Of a DNA stretch of 45,103 bases, positions 42,729 through 45,103 are shown one piece after another. Under the pieces are notes generated by a model. It was given only the letters and a program-made list of their open reading frames with translations, was not told where the DNA came from and searched no databases. The first letter of the stretch is position 1; each line of letters begins with the position of its first letter. Source of the DNA: Anaerolineales bacterium (GTDB taxonomy: Bacteria; Chloroflexota; Anaerolineae; Anaerolineales; Villigracilaceae). The DNA is taken from assembly GCA_016934715.1 (NCBI GenBank), contig JAFGSI010000046.1, positions 1 through 45,103 on the forward strand, in the 5' to 3' direction. The position numbers and the translations under genes are program-made.

Positions 42729-45089
42729 GTGAAACGTGCCTCGTCAAGTCTATGGGATCTTTCCTCCGTCGCCTTGCTGGCCCTGGCCCTGGTGACCTCC
42801 TGCCAGCGCCTGGTCGCCACCGACTGGACCGCGGACCTGGAGGTGGTCACCCTGTTCGCCCTGCTGGGCCTGGCGATCGGGCTGCCCGTGGGCATGAGCC
42901 GCTTTGGAACGCGCGGGGTCATTTTCCTGGCCTGTGGCTACAGCCTGGTCCTGCTGCCCATGCTGACCGCCCAACTCTTCTACCCTGGCATCGCCTGGTT
43001 GGAACGCATGGCCTCGCTGGGAGGCCGGTTGGGCCACCTGCTCGGCCTGTTCTTCTCGCGCGAGCCGGTGGAAGACCCGTTTCTTTTCGTCATCTTTATG
43101 GCTCTGCTCTACTGGGTTATCAGCCTGGTCGCCGGTTATGGCCTGACCCGCCGGGGGGATTTCGTCACCGCCGTCCTGCCATCCGGCGTCATCCTGGTTG
43201 CCATCCAGATGTATGACGCCTACGCCGAAGGGCGGATCGCCTTCCTGGCCGTCTACCTGCTCTTCAGCCTGCTCCTGCTCGGCCGACTCCACTACGCCCG
43301 CCGCCGCCAGGGCTGGGAACGGAAGCGGATCCTTCTGCCGGCCGAGGCGGGCACCGACTTGAACGTCATCTTTCTGGCCGCAGCCCTGATCCTGATCAGT
43401 CTGGCCTGGGTGACGCCCGCATCCAGCCGTCCGGTGCGCATCGTCCGCCAGGCCTGGGACAATCTCACCGAAGACCTGTGGGGTCGCGATGAGATCAACA
43501 ACGTCGTCGCCGGGTTGAATCGGGAAGAGCACATTCCCATCAACTCCCTGTTCGGCGATATCCTGACCCTCGGCCAGCAGGGCGCCTCTGACAACGCCCT
43601 CTTCTTCCGCATCCGCCTGCCGGCAATGGGAAACCAGGCGCGATACTACTGGCGCGTACGCAGCTACGACGAATACCGGGATGATCGCTGGCACACCACG
43701 GACTCCTACGTGCGCGGCTTCAGTCCTTCCAGCCGATCCCTCGATCTGCCAGACCGTGAGGTAGGCGTCATCGGCGAGTTCACCGTCTACGCCACCGACG
43801 TGAACGTGGCCCAGATGATCACCCCCAATCGGCCGGTGTGGGTCAGCCGTCCGTCAGCCCTGACCTTCATGCCCGCCGGGGAAGGCGAACTGGACCCGAT
43901 CCTGTTCAGCCCGGATACACCCATCATGGCCGGGGAACAATACATCGTCCACGCCATCCTGCTTGAGCCAACGGTCTTGGAACTGCGCAGCGCCGGGACC
44001 GAGTATCCCGATTGGGTGGGCGAACACTTCCTGCAGCTGCCCGCCGACCTGCCGCCGACCATCGTGGATCTGGCCGAGGAGATTACCGCCGAAGCCGAGA
44101 CCCCCTACGACAAGGCCCAGGCGATCACGGACTATCTGCGCACTGAGGTCGAGTACAGCCTGACCGTCTCGCCGACGCCCACCGGGCGCGACCCACTGGC
44201 CTGGTTCCTGTTCGATTACAGGCGCGGCTTCTGCGACTACTACGCCACCGCTGAAGTGGTCATGCTGCGGGCTGTGGGCGTGCCGGCTCGCCTGGCAGTC
44301 GGCTTTGCCGAAGGGGTCGCCTCCACCGGCTGGCGCACTGTCCGCCAGCGCGACTCACACGCCTGGCCGGAAGTTTACTTCCCCGGCTACGGCTGGATCG
44401 AATTCGAGCCGACTGCATCCGAGCCGCCGCTCTACCGCCCCTCGGGCGAGGCCCGCCCAGACCCTACCCCGCTGCCCTTCACCCCACCGGCCGAAGCGCT
44501 TCCCACACTGGACGAGGAGCCGCTGGTCGCACTGCCGGTCGAGGACCCGGGCTCAGATGTCTCCCTACGGGCCAATTCGCTGGGCCGCATCTCGATCATC
44601 TTCGGGGCCATCGCACTGCTCGTGGTCGGGACAGCCTTCGCCTATATATTTGGTGCCTTCGACCGACTGATCTCCGAATACCAGCGGCGTTTCGACGCCC
44701 CGCTACCGATCCTGCTTAAGCGCTCGCTGGCGCAGAACGAGGTCGTCGTACCGGCCTGGCTGGACCGCTGGGCGACCATGGCCGGGCTGACCCCGATGGA
44801 GGCCACCTTCCGGATCGTCTACCGCAGCCTGAAGCAATTAGGGGTCGAGGCCGACCCGGCCCGCACCCCGGCCGAGGCCGCCGCCCTGCTGAGTGAACAC
44901 CTGCCGCAGGCCGCCGACGCCGTCCGCCTCCTGTTGGACGAATATCAGCAGTCCATCTACAACCGCATGGGGGGCCTGTTACAACCTGCCCGCCAGGCCA
45001 GGGGGATCATCCGTGAGGCCACCCGGCGCCTGCGCTTGCAGCGCCTGTGGATAACCATCAGACGCATCTTGACGTTCCGGTGGAAATAA
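42729..45089 (+). CDS. Membrane transglutaminase-like protein with DUF4129 tail
   Basis: A 786-residue protein. Six or so membrane helices occupy about 1-240. A large extracytoplasmic region follows, with the transglutaminase-like core 'RRGFCDYYATAEVVMLRAVGVPARLAVGF' (C502), 'RDSHAWPEVYFPGYGWIEFEPTA' (H544, with Glu in the usual Asp position, a frequent variant). One more membrane helix (about 620-640) leads to a cytosolic DUF4129-type domain ('AWLDRWATMAGLTPMEATFRIVYRSLKQLG'). Proteins of this TgpA-like plan are exported-face cysteine enzymes, protease or transglutaminase. No Shine-Dalgarno site precedes the GTG at 42729. That start is chosen because the first helix begins just after it and a promoter sits at leaderless distance; the frame itself is open far upstream through the antisense of the PAP2 gene. 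Confidence 0.88.
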   Translation: MKRASSSLWDLSSVALLALALVTSCQRLVATDWTADLEVVTLFALLGLAIGLPVGMSRFGTRGVIFLACGYSLVLLPMLTAQLFYPGIAWLERMASLGGRLGHLLGLFFSREPVEDPFLFVIFMALLYWVISLVAGYGLTRRGDFVTAVLPSGVILVAIQMYDAYAEGRIAFLAVYLLFSLLLLGRLHYARRRQGWERKRILLPAEAGTDLNVIFLAAALILISLAWVTPASSRPVRIVRQAWDNLTEDLWGRDEINNVVAGLNREEHIPINSLFGDILTLGQQGASDNALFFRIRLPAMGNQARYYWRVRSYDEYRDDRWHTTDSYVRGFSPSSRSLDLPDREVGVIGEFTVYATDVNVAQMITPNRPVWVSRPSALTFMPAGEGELDPILFSPDTPIMAGEQYIVHAILLEPTVLELRSAGTEYPDWVGEHFLQLPADLPPTIVDLAEEITAEAETPYDKAQAITDYLRTEVEYSLTVSPTPTGRDPLAWFLFDYRRGFCDYYATAEVVMLRAVGVPARLAVGFAEGVASTGWRTVRQRDSHAWPEVYFPGYGWIEFEPTASEPPLYRPSGEARPDPTPLPFTPPAEALPTLDEEPLVALPVEDPGSDVSLRANSLGRISIIFGAIALLVVGTAFAYIFGAFDRLISEYQRRFDAPLPILLKRSLAQNEVVVPAWLDRWATMAGLTPMEATFRIVYRSLKQLGVEADPARTPAEAAALLSEHLPQAADAVRLLLDEYQQSIYNRMGGLLQPARQARGIIREATRRLRLQRLWITIRRILTFRWK

Positions 45090-45103
45090 ACTACCCTCTT
45101 TAG

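Overview
The window looks like GC-rich chromosomal DNA (by eye roughly 60-65% G+C) from a Chloroflexota bacterium, most likely of the Anaerolineae or a related lineage. This is inferred from protein style, not from a marker gene. Hints are the Ser/Thr kinases fused to membrane or propeller parts, the Pro/Thr-rich 'PTPT' linkers, the zinc-ribbon-FHA protein, the DarA-type c-di-AMP receptors, a CIRCE/HrcA-controlled heat-shock operon, and a cut-off surface protein ending in a CH...DIIPAP..CP motif. There is no phage, plasmid, insertion sequence or CRISPR array. Almost every gene is a recognisable chromosomal gene.

Layout. 1-3195 (+): tail of a surface protein, a membrane Ser/Thr kinase, and a zinc-ribbon/FHA protein. 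3192-9985 (-): heat-shock operon hrcA-grpE-dnaK-YcxB-like-dnaJ-NUDIX-prmA, with a near-consensus promoter and a perfect CIRCE operator. 10083-11201 (+): a creatininase-family protein carrying a degenerate extra half domain. 11277-16395 (-): M50 protease, LppM-like lipoprotein, galE, gatA, gatC and an esterase lipoprotein. 16381-19183 (+): tRNA-Pro, two poorly known genes, a family 2 glycosyltransferase and rnhB. 19188-25777 (-): methyltransferase, metallophosphoesterase, P2-type cation ATPase and glgC, the last preceded by a probable yybP-ykoY (Mn2+) riboswitch with an intrinsic terminator. tRNA-Leu(CAA) follows at 25900-25982 (-). 26025-31122 (+): ychF, pepF, a phosphodiesterase-like lipoprotein and panC. 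31219-35710 (-): a propeller lipoprotein, an amber-interrupted mini-ORF, two tandem DarA/PstA-like proteins and a large six-hairpin glycosidase. 35815-39447 (+): a MaoC-like protein and a class A penicillin-binding protein. 39502-42673 (-): kinase-propeller fusion and a PAP2 phosphatase. 42729-45089 (+): a membrane transglutaminase-like protein.

Most interesting points. (1) The riboswitch leader upstream of glgC and a Ca2+/Mn2+-type ATPase suggests Mn2+ control of a glycogen-synthesis gene, an exporter, or both. (2) Two c-di-AMP-receptor-like paralogues, one full length and one with a shortened loop and changed pocket residues, sit in one operon with a glycosidase. (3) At least three genes, and probably a fourth, have a -10 hexamer ending exactly six bases before the start codon, so they should be transcribed as leaderless mRNAs, while neighbouring genes use strong Shine-Dalgarno sites. 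(4) The creatininase-family protein looks like a tandem duplication whose first copy has lost its metal ligands.
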